This document shows positions 35,257 through 43,141 of a stretch of 64,000 bases of DNA, one piece after another. The number at the start of each line of letters is the position of its first letter. Position 1 is the stretch's first letter. Position numbers and translations under genes: made by a program. Location: positions 62,001 to 126,000 of the forward strand of contig NZ_JAATEM010000017.1 in the NCBI RefSeq assembly GCF_012034205.1, written 5' to 3'. The notes below the pieces were generated by a model. It saw only the letters and a program-made list of their open reading frames with translations, did not search any database and was not told where the DNA came from. The DNA comes from Streptomyces composti. GTDB lineage: Bacteria > Actinomycetota > Actinomycetes > Streptomycetales > Streptomycetaceae.

Positions 35257-36107
35257 CGGTCGCGGCTCCCGTGGGTCGTGGTCCACAGCGCGCGGACGTC
35301 GTCGTGGAACGGCAGACCGGCGCGGGTCTTGCGCCGCTGTCTGAGGTGGATGTCGGCGTGCAGGACGGTCTCGTGGGCGTCGGGTCCCGCCTCGGCGAGG
35401 ACATCCGCCTCCGGGTCCTGCTGCACGTCCTGCACCAGGCCGTCGACGATCATGCTGCGGCCGGTGTAGGTCATGCCGGCGAAGCGGTTCTCGCCGACGC
35501 CGCTGGCGAACACCAGCGCACACTCGGTGTCGGCGGCCCGGGCCCGGCAGATGGAGCGCACCGGGTGGGAGAACGGCCCGAAGAGGTTGGCCACGCAGAC
35601 CAGGAGGTCGGCGTCCTGGACCAGGTAGTGCCGGCTCGCCTCCGGGAAGCGCAGGTCGTAGCTGACCAGCAGGCCGATGCGGCCGACGGGTGTGTCGATC
35701 ACCGGGCGGGGCGAGCCGGTGGACACGTACTCGGCCTCACCCTCCCAGACGCAGGCCCTGCGGTACCAGCCGAGCGGGTCGCCGCCCGGGCCGATCAGGA
35801 CGGCGGCGTCGTAGATGTCCCGGCCCTGGGCGAGCAGCACGCCCGCCGCGATGTGCATACCGAGGGTGCGGGCCTGCTCGGCGAGGAACTCCACCACCGG
35901 GCCGTCCTCGGCCGTGGCGTCGCCGCGCAGGGTGGGGAAGTTGAGGCCGGTGGCGAACGTGGCGGGCAGGCACGCCAGGTCGGCCTCGCGTTCCCGGGCG
36001 GTGGACAGCAGCTTGGCGGCACGGGCCAGGTTCTCCTCCCGCCGACCCGGCTCGATCCGCATCTGCAGGGCGGCGAGCCGGGTGCGGGGACCGCGGAACA
36101 GGCTCAT
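35253..36107 (-). CDS. Nitrilase-fold protein B lacking all three catalytic residues
   Basis: A 284-residue carbon-nitrogen hydrolase-like protein. The fold marks remain (LAALQMRIEPGRREENL, PVGRIGLLVSYDLRFPEASRHY, RARAADTECALVFASGVG), but Glu is Ala (LPATF, A49), Lys is Arg (WYRRACV, R117) and Cys is Ser (VSYD, S149). It is closest in pattern to copy A (both have the ADTECA/DAECV and FAGMTY/YAGFSY segments). Amidase chemistry is therefore not expected. Coupled by 4-bp overlaps to the decarboxylase and the permease genes. It may be a scaffold or a binding partner of another cluster enzyme. Confidence 0.85.
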   Translation of the reverse strand: MSLFRGPRTRLAALQMRIEPGRREENLARAAKLLSTAREREADLACLPATFATGLNFPTLRGDATAEDGPVVEFLAEQARTLGMHIAAGVLLAQGRDIYDAAVLIGPGGDPLGWYRRACVWEGEAEYVSTGSPRPVIDTPVGRIGLLVSYDLRFPEASRHYLVQDADLLVCVANLFGPFSHPVRSICRARAADTECALVFASGVGENRFAGMTYTGRSMIVDGLVQDVQQDPEADVLAEAGPDAHETVLHADIHLRQRRKTRAGLPFHDDVRALWTTTHGSRDR

Positions 36108-37285
36108 GAGACCGCCGCCTCGGCCGTGACGTCCTGGCACGCCTGCTGCAGCGCCGGCAGGAACTCGTCGACCGTCTCCCGGGTGACGTGCCGGGTGACG
36201 ACCAGGCGCAGGGTCTCCCCGAACCGCTTGGAGGTGGAGACGATCCAGCCGCGGGACTCCAGAAGCTGCGAGATGCGCGCCGCGTGCGGCAGTCTGACCA
36301 CCACGATGTTCAGCTGCGGCTCGGCGAACAGCTCGTACCCGGCGGCGCGCAGCGAGTCCACCAGGTACCGGGTCACCTCGAAGTTGGTGCGGGTGATGTC
36401 GCGGAAGCCGTCCCGGCCGAGGTGTTCCAGCACCGCGTAGACCGACACCGCGGCGGCGCCCGGCCGGGTGCCGAGCAGGGTGTGGTGCACGGGCGTGTCG
36501 ACGAAGAAGGAGTCGACCGAGAAGCGCCCGGCGTCCTCGGCGCCCCGGAACAGGACGGCTCCGGCGGGCACGTTGGCCAGCCCGTACTTGTGCGGGTCGA
36601 TGGTGATGGAGTCGACGCCCTCGACGGTGAAGTCGAACTGCGGCAGGTCGTGGCCGAGTTCGCGGGCGAAGGGGATGATGAAGCCGCCGGTGGCGGCGTC
36701 CACATGCAGGTGCACGCCCCGTCCGGCCACCACGGGCCCGATCTCGTCGACCGCGTCGACCACCCCGAACTCGCTGCTGCCGGCGGTCGCCACGACCGCC
36801 ACGGTGTGTTCTCCGATGCGCCGCGCGGTCTCCTTCGCCGGCATCCGCAGGTCGTCGTCGACCGGCACCACCACCGGGGTCAGCCCCAGCAGGTGGAAGA
36901 CCTTGGTGAAGGAGAAGTGCACGGTGCTGCTGACGACCACCTCGGGCCGCTCGGTCAGCCTGCCCCGGGCGCGCGCGGTCTCGCGGGCCACCAGCATCGC
37001 GATCAGGTTGGCCTCGGTGCCGCCGGAGACCAGGCTTCCCGAGCCCCCGGGATTGCCGAGGAGTTCCAGCAGCAGCCGCACCACCTCGCGCTCGATCCGC
37101 TTGGTGCCGCGGAAGATGCGCACATCGCCGAGGTTGGTGTGCGCCGCGCGGGACGCCATCTCCACGGCCAGTGGATGGGGTTCGGTGCAGATGGAGTTGA
37201 GCACCCGGTTCCAGGGCACGTCGTCCGCGAGCTGCGCCTCGATGCGCCGTCGCACGTCGGACGCCAGAGCGCCGGTGTTTCGCAT
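36104..37285 (-). CDS. PLP-dependent aromatic/acidic amino-acid decarboxylase (MfnA-like)
   Basis: A 393-residue group II PLP decarboxylase. SGGTEANLIAMLVAR binds the phosphate, VDAATGGFIIP holds the pyridine-binding Asp, and SITIDPHKYGLANVP carries the PLP lysine K233. The pattern resembles the archaeal MfnA L-tyrosine/L-aspartate decarboxylases. In this setting the likely substrate is L-tyrosine, L-DOPA or a later amino acid; loss of a carboxylate would explain the indoline rings of benzodipyrroles, which have no carboxylate. ATG at 37285, one base after the neighbour's stop. Confidence 0.9.
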   Translation of the reverse strand: MRNTGALASDVRRRIEAQLADDVPWNRVLNSICTEPHPLAVEMASRAAHTNLGDVRIFRGTKRIEREVVRLLLELLGNPGGSGSLVSGGTEANLIAMLVARETARARGRLTERPEVVVSSTVHFSFTKVFHLLGLTPVVVPVDDDLRMPAKETARRIGEHTVAVVATAGSSEFGVVDAVDEIGPVVAGRGVHLHVDAATGGFIIPFARELGHDLPQFDFTVEGVDSITIDPHKYGLANVPAGAVLFRGAEDAGRFSVDSFFVDTPVHHTLLGTRPGAAAVSVYAVLEHLGRDGFRDITRTNFEVTRYLVDSLRAAGYELFAEPQLNIVVVRLPHAARISQLLESRGWIVSTSKRFGETLRLVVTRHVTRETVDEFLPALQQACQDVTAEAAVS

Positions 37286-37286
37286 C

Positions 37287-38075
37287 TCACTTCCCTTGCG
37301 CGGTCAGGTCCGTGTACAGCTCCGTCCGGCGAGCCCACAGCCCGAACCAGAGCGTCTGCTGGAAGCGCAGGTCGGGTTCGCGCAGGTACCGGATCTTCTC
37401 GGGGTCCCAGGGCGCCTCGAGCACGCCCTCGGCGGTGCCGGCCTCGGCCAGGAAGCCCTCGGGCATGGCCACCGCGCTGCCTCCGCCGCTGCTCTCGCTC
37501 AGTGCGGCGGCGAAGGCGACGGCGACGGTGTTGAGGGTGGCGATGCCCCAGACGGCGGAGCGCTGCGCTTCCCGCCGGGTGCCGTCGAGGGCCCCGGCCA
37601 CCAGGAGCAGTTCGGCGCCGGCCAGGCACTGCACGCGGGGCGGTTCGACCAGCCAGAAGTCGGGGCCGAGCAGCACCCCGACGGTCCCGTACGGCGTCTC
37701 GACGACCGGGAAGTCGTCGCCGGTGCCGGTGGTGCCGTCGTCCAGGACGGGCCGTTCCACCCGGGCGCACTCGGTGCCGTCCGGGCCGAGCAGGCGGGCC
37801 ACCTGCACCAGGGCGCCGCCCGCCCGTTCCTCGGGCCAGGAGCCGGTGAGCACGTACGTGCTCCGGTGCCGCGCCAGTGCGGTCAGGCGGTCCAGGCACC
37901 GTCCGGCCAGGTCCCCGGGCAGCGGCGCGGTGACGGCGCCGGTGGTGAAGGCGTTCTCGGGCAGGACGACGAACGACGCCTCCGCGGTGACCCGGCTCTC
38001 CAGGTCGCCGAGCACGGCGGCGGCCGTCGCCTCGGGGTCGCTGCGGCGGGCGTGCTGCGCTACGAACACGGTCAC
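37287..38075 (-). CDS. Nitrilase-fold protein D lacking catalytic Cys
   Basis: A 262-residue carbon-nitrogen hydrolase-like protein. Glu is kept (LPENAF, E40), the Lys region reads ARVERPVL (Lys replaced, probably by Glu107), and the Cys position is Gly (LLGPDFWLVEP, G137). The DFW motif after it is shared with copy C, which suggests that C and D arose by duplication. The GTG start overlaps the stop of C (GTGA), so C and D are made together. A heteromer with one competent (C) and one incompetent (D) subunit is an attractive idea, not shown. Confidence 0.83.
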   Translation of the reverse strand: MTVFVAQHARRSDPEATAAAVLGDLESRVTAEASFVVLPENAFTTGAVTAPLPGDLAGRCLDRLTALARHRSTYVLTGSWPEERAGGALVQVARLLGPDGTECARVERPVLDDGTTGTGDDFPVVETPYGTVGVLLGPDFWLVEPPRVQCLAGAELLLVAGALDGTRREAQRSAVWGIATLNTVAVAFAAALSESSGGGSAVAMPEGFLAEAGTAEGVLEAPWDPEKIRYLREPDLRFQQTLWFGLWARRTELYTDLTAQGK

Positions 38076-39001
38076 GGGCGGGCCCCCTCGGGTGCGCTGC
38101 TGGTGGCTGCGGCGGGCGGGGCGCCGTTCTGCGTCAGGCTGTCCCGCAGTTCGGCGGCAAGGTCGCGGTCGGCCCCGGCGTACGGGGTGAGCAGCCGCTG
38201 GTAGGCGGCGGGCCTGCGCAGCCGCTGCCACCGCCGGCCGTCGCCGGGGGCGGGCGGGTCGAGATCGACGACGAGGGTCTCGGGGCGGTCGCTGCCGGCC
38301 TGGGCGATCACGCCCTCGGGTCGGGCGACCAGGCTGGTCCCGGCGAAATTGATCTCCACGACCCGGTCGCCGCGCTTGCCGCGGACGACGCCGACCGAGC
38401 TGGCGTAGACGATGTTGACGTCGTTCAGGTACGCGGCCGTGCGCAGGGCGTTCACCATCAGCGGCTGGTTCTGGTTCAGCGTGCCGCCGGGTACGAAGAC
38501 GGTGTGCGCGCCGGCCAGGGCGAGCAGCCGGATGACCTCCGGCATCCAGAAGTCCGAGCAGACGGCGATGCCGATGCGCCCGAACTCGGTGGTCAGCACG
38601 CCCAGCGAGTCGGCCTGACGGCACACCACCATCTCGTTGCCGAAGGCGTGCGCCTTGATCGCCTTGCCCGCGACGGCTCCCTGACGGCCGATCAGCAGCG
38701 AGGTGTTCCGGTACATGCCGTCCCGCAGGTCCTCGACGAGCGAGCCCAGCAGGATGTACGTGCCGAGTTTGCGGGCCAGGGACTGGAAGCCGTCGACGAC
38801 GGGTCCCGGGATCGGTGTGTCGGTGCGCCCCTTGAGGCCGTCCTGCCCCGGCATGTACCAGGGCGGCCCGAGCAGGAACTCGGGGAAGCACACCAGGTCG
38901 ATGTCGCCCCCGGCGCAGGCGTCCTCGATGGCCCGGTAGGCGTTGCGCCGGCCCTCCTCGTGATCGTCGACCCACTGGGTCTGTACTACCGCTACCCTCA
39001 T
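38072..39001 (-). CDS. Nitrilase-superfamily amidohydrolase C (intact triad)
   Basis: A 309-residue carbon-nitrogen hydrolase. The Glu-Lys-Cys triad is complete: E41 (CFPEFLLG), K116 (KAIKAHAFGNE) and C148 (IAVCSDFWMPE). The pattern resembles aliphatic amidases/N-carbamoylputrescine-type enzymes. It is the only one of four nitrilase-fold proteins in the cluster able to perform thiol amidase chemistry, either hydrolysis of an amide or nitrile, or acyl transfer. The ATG at 39001 has GAGGAG at good spacing; a more distal ATG at 39025 does not. Confidence 0.9.
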   Translation of the reverse strand: MRVAVVQTQWVDDHEEGRRNAYRAIEDACAGGDIDLVCFPEFLLGPPWYMPGQDGLKGRTDTPIPGPVVDGFQSLARKLGTYILLGSLVEDLRDGMYRNTSLLIGRQGAVAGKAIKAHAFGNEMVVCRQADSLGVLTTEFGRIGIAVCSDFWMPEVIRLLALAGAHTVFVPGGTLNQNQPLMVNALRTAAYLNDVNIVYASSVGVVRGKRGDRVVEINFAGTSLVARPEGVIAQAGSDRPETLVVDLDPPAPGDGRRWQRLRRPAAYQRLLTPYAGADRDLAAELRDSLTQNGAPPAAATSSAPEGARP

Positions 39002-39068
39002 ACGTCTCGTCTCCTCGGATGCCACCGGTGGACCGGCCGCGGCGACCGCTCGCCACGCCGGGTGCGGG

Positions 39069-40115
39069 TCATGACCTGGCGGTGCTCCACTCCTTCGGGC
39101 CGGTGATGGTGACCTCGGCGCCGACGCCGAGCGCGTCCCGGATCCGGTTGCGCAGCCTTGCCCGCAGGGCGTCGGCGGGCGTCTGCTCCGGGTCGTCGAC
39201 GGCGCAGGTCACCCGGAAGGCGCCGTCGAGGACCTCGCAGGCGAAGTGCGGTGCGAGCGAGGGCTCCCGGAACACGACCCGTTCCACGTCCACGGCCGTG
39301 ACCGGTGCGCCGTCGGGTCCGGGCAGCGCCGTGGCGGTGCTGCCGAGCGGCACCAGGACCGGGCTCGCCGCGTCGCAGCCGCATGCCTCGCCGGCCGGGT
39401 GCAGCTCGGCCAGTTCGCCGGCCGGCGCGCCGTCGAGGTGCAGCTCGCCGCGGGGCCCGCCGGGGACCTCGGCCCGCAGCCGCGCGCACACATGGAGCGC
39501 GCCCGCCTCGCAGGGGACGGCCACCACCGGCGTCGACGGGGTGCCGTGGACGGCGGCGGTGCGGGCTGCCCCCCAGGCGGCGCCGACCCGCTGAAGCCGC
39601 TCCGGGGAGGCGGCCTCGCCCACGCAGACGACGGTGCGGACCGTCGAAGCCCGCGGCCGTTCACCGAGCGCGACCGCGACGCCCGCCAGGTGGGCGGCGA
39701 AGCCGGGCGAGCACACCAGTGCGGTCACCTCGTACTGCTCGATCAGGCCGAGCAGCCGCGGCAGCGGGCAGATGGTGCCGCTGGTGCCGGTGCTGATCAC
39801 CGAGGCGCCGGTCAGCTCCACGGCCCGGTCCACCGCGGCTCCCAGGAAGGACAGTTCGTAGGGCACGGCCGAGACGACCACGTCGTCCTCGGTGAGCAGC
39901 CGGCCGAGCGCCAGCGCCAGGTCGATCTGGTGGGAGATCCACGCCTCGCGGGTGAGCGCGACCGGCCGGGCGGTGCCCCGGGCGTCGGCGCGTTCGCCGT
40001 AGCGGGCGAGCGGTCCGGCGGGTCCTTCCGGACCGGGGCCGCGGGTGCCGCCCGGGCGGGTCAGCAGGTCCAGGAACTGCTCGTAGTGCCGGGTGAGGGA
40101 CGGGACGGTCGTCAC
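39069..40115 (-). CDS. Degenerate PaaK-like adenylate-forming protein
   Basis: A 348-residue protein related to the complete ligase at 46368-47741 (shared DVVVSAVPYEL/DVAAIAVPYEL, AVELTGASVI/AIEILGCAIV, VTALVCSPGF/ATTLVCSGTR). The N-terminal third with the ATP P-loop (SSGTG) is missing, the FGMTETN motif reads VHGTPST, and YRTGD is lost. Adenylation is therefore unlikely. Similar truncated ligase-like proteins can act as subunits or acyltransferases. GTG at 40115 overlaps the UvrA-fusion stop. Function unknown. Confidence 0.75.
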   Translation of the reverse strand: MTTVPSLTRHYEQFLDLLTRPGGTRGPGPEGPAGPLARYGERADARGTARPVALTREAWISHQIDLALALGRLLTEDDVVVSAVPYELSFLGAAVDRAVELTGASVISTGTSGTICPLPRLLGLIEQYEVTALVCSPGFAAHLAGVAVALGERPRASTVRTVVCVGEAASPERLQRVGAAWGAARTAAVHGTPSTPVVAVPCEAGALHVCARLRAEVPGGPRGELHLDGAPAGELAELHPAGEACGCDAASPVLVPLGSTATALPGPDGAPVTAVDVERVVFREPSLAPHFACEVLDGAFRVTCAVDDPEQTPADALRARLRNRIRDALGVGAEVTITGPKEWSTARS

Positions 40116-43100
40116 CGGGCCTCCGCTTCCCGGGCGAACCGGCGCCACCCGTAGTCGTCGAGGGCGCTGTCGCCCTCGTCCTCGCGCAGCAGCGGCCGGC
40201 GGCCGTTGCCGGGGTCCATGTCGACGCTGACGACCGTCGCCAGGACGAACTCGTGGTCGCCGATGCGGTAGGTCGACTTCAGGCTGCAGTCGATGGTGCC
40301 GACGGCGCCGGGGAGCCGGGGGCAGCCGTTGGCGGACGGGGTCCACGCCAGCGTGTCGAAGCGGCTGTCCGGCCGGCCCTGGGAGAAGGCCTCGGACACC
40401 TCGCGCTGGTCCTCGCCGAGGATGTTGACGCAGAACCGTCCGGTCTCGGCGATGGCGGTCCAGCTGGTGCTGCGCGAGCGCACCAGGAAGCCGATCAGGG
40501 CGAGTTCGTCGGAGACGACGGTGAGCGAGCCGATGACCAGCCCGTACGGGGTCGGCCCCGCGTGCTCGGACCGGCGGGCGGTTCCCGCGACGACGGTGAC
40601 CGCGCGCGGCAGCAGCTCGCCGATGACGCCCAGGTCCCGCATCGTGCCGGGCCGCCGGCCGCCGTCGGGTTCGGGCGGGGGCGGACCGGTCTCCTCGCCG
40701 AGCGCGCGGACGAACCGTCCGGTGACGCTGTCCGGGTGGGCGGCCACCTCCTCCGGGGTGCCGCTCACCACGATCCGGCCGCCGCCGCGCCCCGCGCCGG
40801 GCCCGAGGTCGATCACCCAGTCGGCGATGGCGATCACCTTCACGTTGTGCTCGATGACCAGCACGGTGTTGCCGGTGGAGATCAGCCGCTCGAACAGGGC
40901 CAGCAGGTGGCGGATGTCGGCGGAGTGCAGGCCGCGGGTCGGCTCGTCGAAGATGAACAGGGTGCGGCTGCGGCGCTGCTTGAGCAGCTCGCCGGCGAGG
41001 TTGAGCCGCTGCGCCTCGCCGCCGGAGAGGGTGGTGGTGGAGCAGCCGAGCTGCAGGTAGCCGAGGCCGAACTCGTCAAGGACGCGCAGCGCTTGGACGA
41101 CCTTGGGGTGGGCGTCGGCGTCGAACCAGCCGAGGGCGTCCTCGACGGTCATCGACAGCACGTCGTGGATGTTCCTGCCGTTCAGCCGCACCTCGAGGAC
41201 ATGCTCCTGGAAGCGGCGTCCCTCGCACTCGGGGCAGACGATGAACTCGCTCTTGAACAGCGTCATCTCGATCTCGGCGAGCCCGAGACCCTTGCAGGAC
41301 TCGCACCGGCCGCCCGCCACGTTGGGGCTGAACTCGGCTCGCCCCAGGCCCCGTTCGGCTGCCTCGGCGCTGTTGGCGAAGGCGTCGCGGATGTGGTCGC
41401 TGATGCCGATGCTGGTGACCAGGGTGCTGCGGCTCGAGCGGCCGATCGGCCGCTGCTCGACATAGATGACGTCGTCCAGGGCGTCGGCTCCGTCGACGCC
41501 GGTGCTGTCGGCCGGCGCACCGGAGCGCCGCCGGCCGACGGCCCGGGCGACGCGTTCGTGCAGGGCGGCCACCAGGGAGCTCTTGCCCGCGCCGGACACC
41601 CCGGAGACGCAGGTCAGCGCGCCGAGCGGGAACCTGGCGGTCTGGTCGGTGACGTTGTTGCGGGTGATGCCGCGGACCTCGATCCAGTCGGCGCCGGTGA
41701 GGTCGGTGCGGGTCCGTGAGGGTGCGCCGGAGCGCATGGCGGCCGCGGTCGGCGAGGAGCCGGACTTCAGCAGGTCGGCGAAGCGGCCCTCGAAGACGAT
41801 CTCGCCGCCGCGGGAGCCTGCGCCGGGGCCCAGTTCGACGATCCAGTCGGCGGCCCGGATCACCGACTCGTCGTGCTCGATGACGATGACGGTGTTCCCG
41901 AGGTCGCGCAGCCGGCGCAGCGAGGTGAGGATCCTGCCGGTGTCGGCCTCGTGGAGTCCGGCGGTGGGTTCGTCGAGGACGTACATCACGCCGGTCAGGT
42001 CGCTGGCCAGGTGCTGGGCGAGCAGCAGCCGCTGCAGCTCGCCGCCGGACAGGGTGGCCACCGGGCGCTGCAGCTGCAGGTGGCCGAGGCCGACCTCCTC
42101 GATGTTGCCGCTCTGCTTGACGATCGCCGCGGCCAGTTCGCGGACCTGGTCCGGCAGGTCACCGGAGTCGAGGGCCCGGCGCAGCCGTGCGATGGAGTGC
42201 GACAGCTCGTCGCTCTGGAAGTCGTGGAAGGTGTGCCCGGCGACCGTGGCGGCGAGTGACTCGGGACGCAGCCGGCCGCCGTTGCAGCCGGGGCAGACCT
42301 CCCGGCCGAGGTAGTTGGCGAAGGCCTTCTTGCGGGCGGCCGAGGAGGCGGTGCGGTAGGCGCGGTCCAGGAAGCCCAGGATGCCCTCGAAGCGGAAGTC
42401 GTTGGTGACCTTGCGGATCTTGAGGGTGTAGACCTTGTCGTGGCCGTGCAGCACCCGCTCGGTCTGCTCGGGGGTCAGCTTCTCGAACGGCACGTCCAGG
42501 TCGATGCCGGTGTCCGCGGCCATCGCCTCGAAGGCCTTGCGCACATTGGGGACGGCGAAGGTGCCGGGGTCGGCTCCGTCGAAGATCTCGGTGAGCGTCT
42601 TCGACCGGTCGGGGATGATCTTGTCGAGGGAGAAGCCGACGAGTTCGCCGATGCCGTCGCACCGCAGGCACTTGCCTTCCTTGCGGTTGAAGCTGAAGTG
42701 CTTGGCGGAGTGCGGCTCGGCGAAGCAGCCGCACTCCTCGCAGAACAGGTCCGCTCCGGTGGGGCCGTAGCAGGCCGGGCAGACCGGGCGGGAGCCGGCG
42801 CCGAACAGCAGCCGGTACAGCCCGTCCAGGCCGGTGAGGGTGCCCACGGTGGAGCGGGGGTTGGACCAGCCGCCGTCGCGCTGGCGCAGGGCCACCGGCG
42901 GCTGGGTGCCGGCGATCCGGTCGAACTGGTAGTCGCCGTCGCCCATGTCGAGGGACTTGCTCGACAGGGCGCCCAGGTAGAGCGTCTTGGAGTGCTCGAA
43001 CAGGGTGTCGATGACCAGGGACGACTTGCCCGATCCGGACACGCCCGCGGCGACGATCAGCTGCCCCTTGGGGAAGGAGACGTCGACCGACTTGAGGTTG

Positions 43101-43141
43101 TGGGTGGTGACTCCCTCGAGTCGAATGCTGTCCAGGCTCAT
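40112..43141 (-). CDS. UvrA-like resistance protein fused to flavin reductase
   Basis: A 1009-residue fusion. Residues 1 to about 810 are a drug-resistance-type UvrA: first Walker A GVSGSGKSSLV, zinc module with CPACY, CEECGC and CLRC, signature LSGGELQRL, second Walker A GVSGAGKSSLV, CESCKGLGLAEIEMTLF...CPECEG zinc module, LSGGEAQRLNLA and DEPTRGLH. After a Pro-rich linker (TGPPPPEPDGGRRPG), residues 834-1009 are an HpaC-type flavin reductase/FMN-binding domain (YGLVIGSLTVVSDELALIGFLV, FCVNILGEDQ, IDCSLKSTYRIGDHEFVLATVV). The frame is uninterrupted, and the internal ATG at 40642 has no ribosome-binding site. The HpaB-type hydroxylase that needs such a reductase is encoded just upstream with an ATGA overlap. 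Dual role in adduct recognition and FADH2 supply is inferred. Confidence 0.88.
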   Translation of the reverse strand: MSLDSIRLEGVTTHNLKSVDVSFPKGQLIVAAGVSGSGKSSLVIDTLFEHSKTLYLGALSSKSLDMGDGDYQFDRIAGTQPPVALRQRDGGWSNPRSTVGTLTGLDGLYRLLFGAGSRPVCPACYGPTGADLFCEECGCFAEPHSAKHFSFNRKEGKCLRCDGIGELVGFSLDKIIPDRSKTLTEIFDGADPGTFAVPNVRKAFEAMAADTGIDLDVPFEKLTPEQTERVLHGHDKVYTLKIRKVTNDFRFEGILGFLDRAYRTASSAARKKAFANYLGREVCPGCNGGRLRPESLAATVAGHTFHDFQSDELSHSIARLRRALDSGDLPDQVRELAAAIVKQSGNIEEVGLGHLQLQRPVATLSGGELQRLLLAQHLASDLTGVMYVLDEPTAGLHEADTGRILTSLRRLRDLGNTVIVIEHDESVIRAADWIVELGPGAGSRGGEIVFEGRFADLLKSGSSPTAAAMRSGAPSRTRTDLTGADWIEVRGITRNNVTDQTARFPLGALTCVSGVSGAGKSSLVAALHERVARAVGRRRSGAPADSTGVDGADALDDVIYVEQRPIGRSSRSTLVTSIGISDHIRDAFANSAEAAERGLGRAEFSPNVAGGRCESCKGLGLAEIEMTLFKSEFIVCPECEGRRFQEHVLEVRLNGRNIHDVLSMTVEDALGWFDADAHPKVVQALRVLDEFGLGYLQLGCSTTTLSGGEAQRLNLAGELLKQRRSRTLFIFDEPTRGLHSADIRHLLALFERLISTGNTVLVIEHNVKVIAIADWVIDLGPGAGRGGGRIVVSGTPEEVAAHPDSVTGRFVRALGEETGPPPPEPDGGRRPGTMRDLGVIGELLPRAVTVVAGTARRSEHAGPTPYGLVIGSLTVVSDELALIGFLVRSRSTSWTAIAETGRFCVNILGEDQREVSEAFSQGRPDSRFDTLAWTPSANGCPRLPGAVGTIDCSLKSTYRIGDHEFVLATVVSVDMDPGNGRRPLLREDEGDSALDDYGWRRFAREAEAR

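Noticed and set aside
40253..41719. Long open frames on the plus strand opposite the UvrA fusion and other cluster genes
   Set aside because: They are antisense to genes with clear family motifs, have low-complexity Gly/Ala/Arg-rich translations and arise from the high GC third positions of the real genes.
40112..43141. Housekeeping uvrA
   Set aside because: It is shorter than canonical UvrA in the repair part, fused to a flavin reductase and embedded in a biosynthetic operon.
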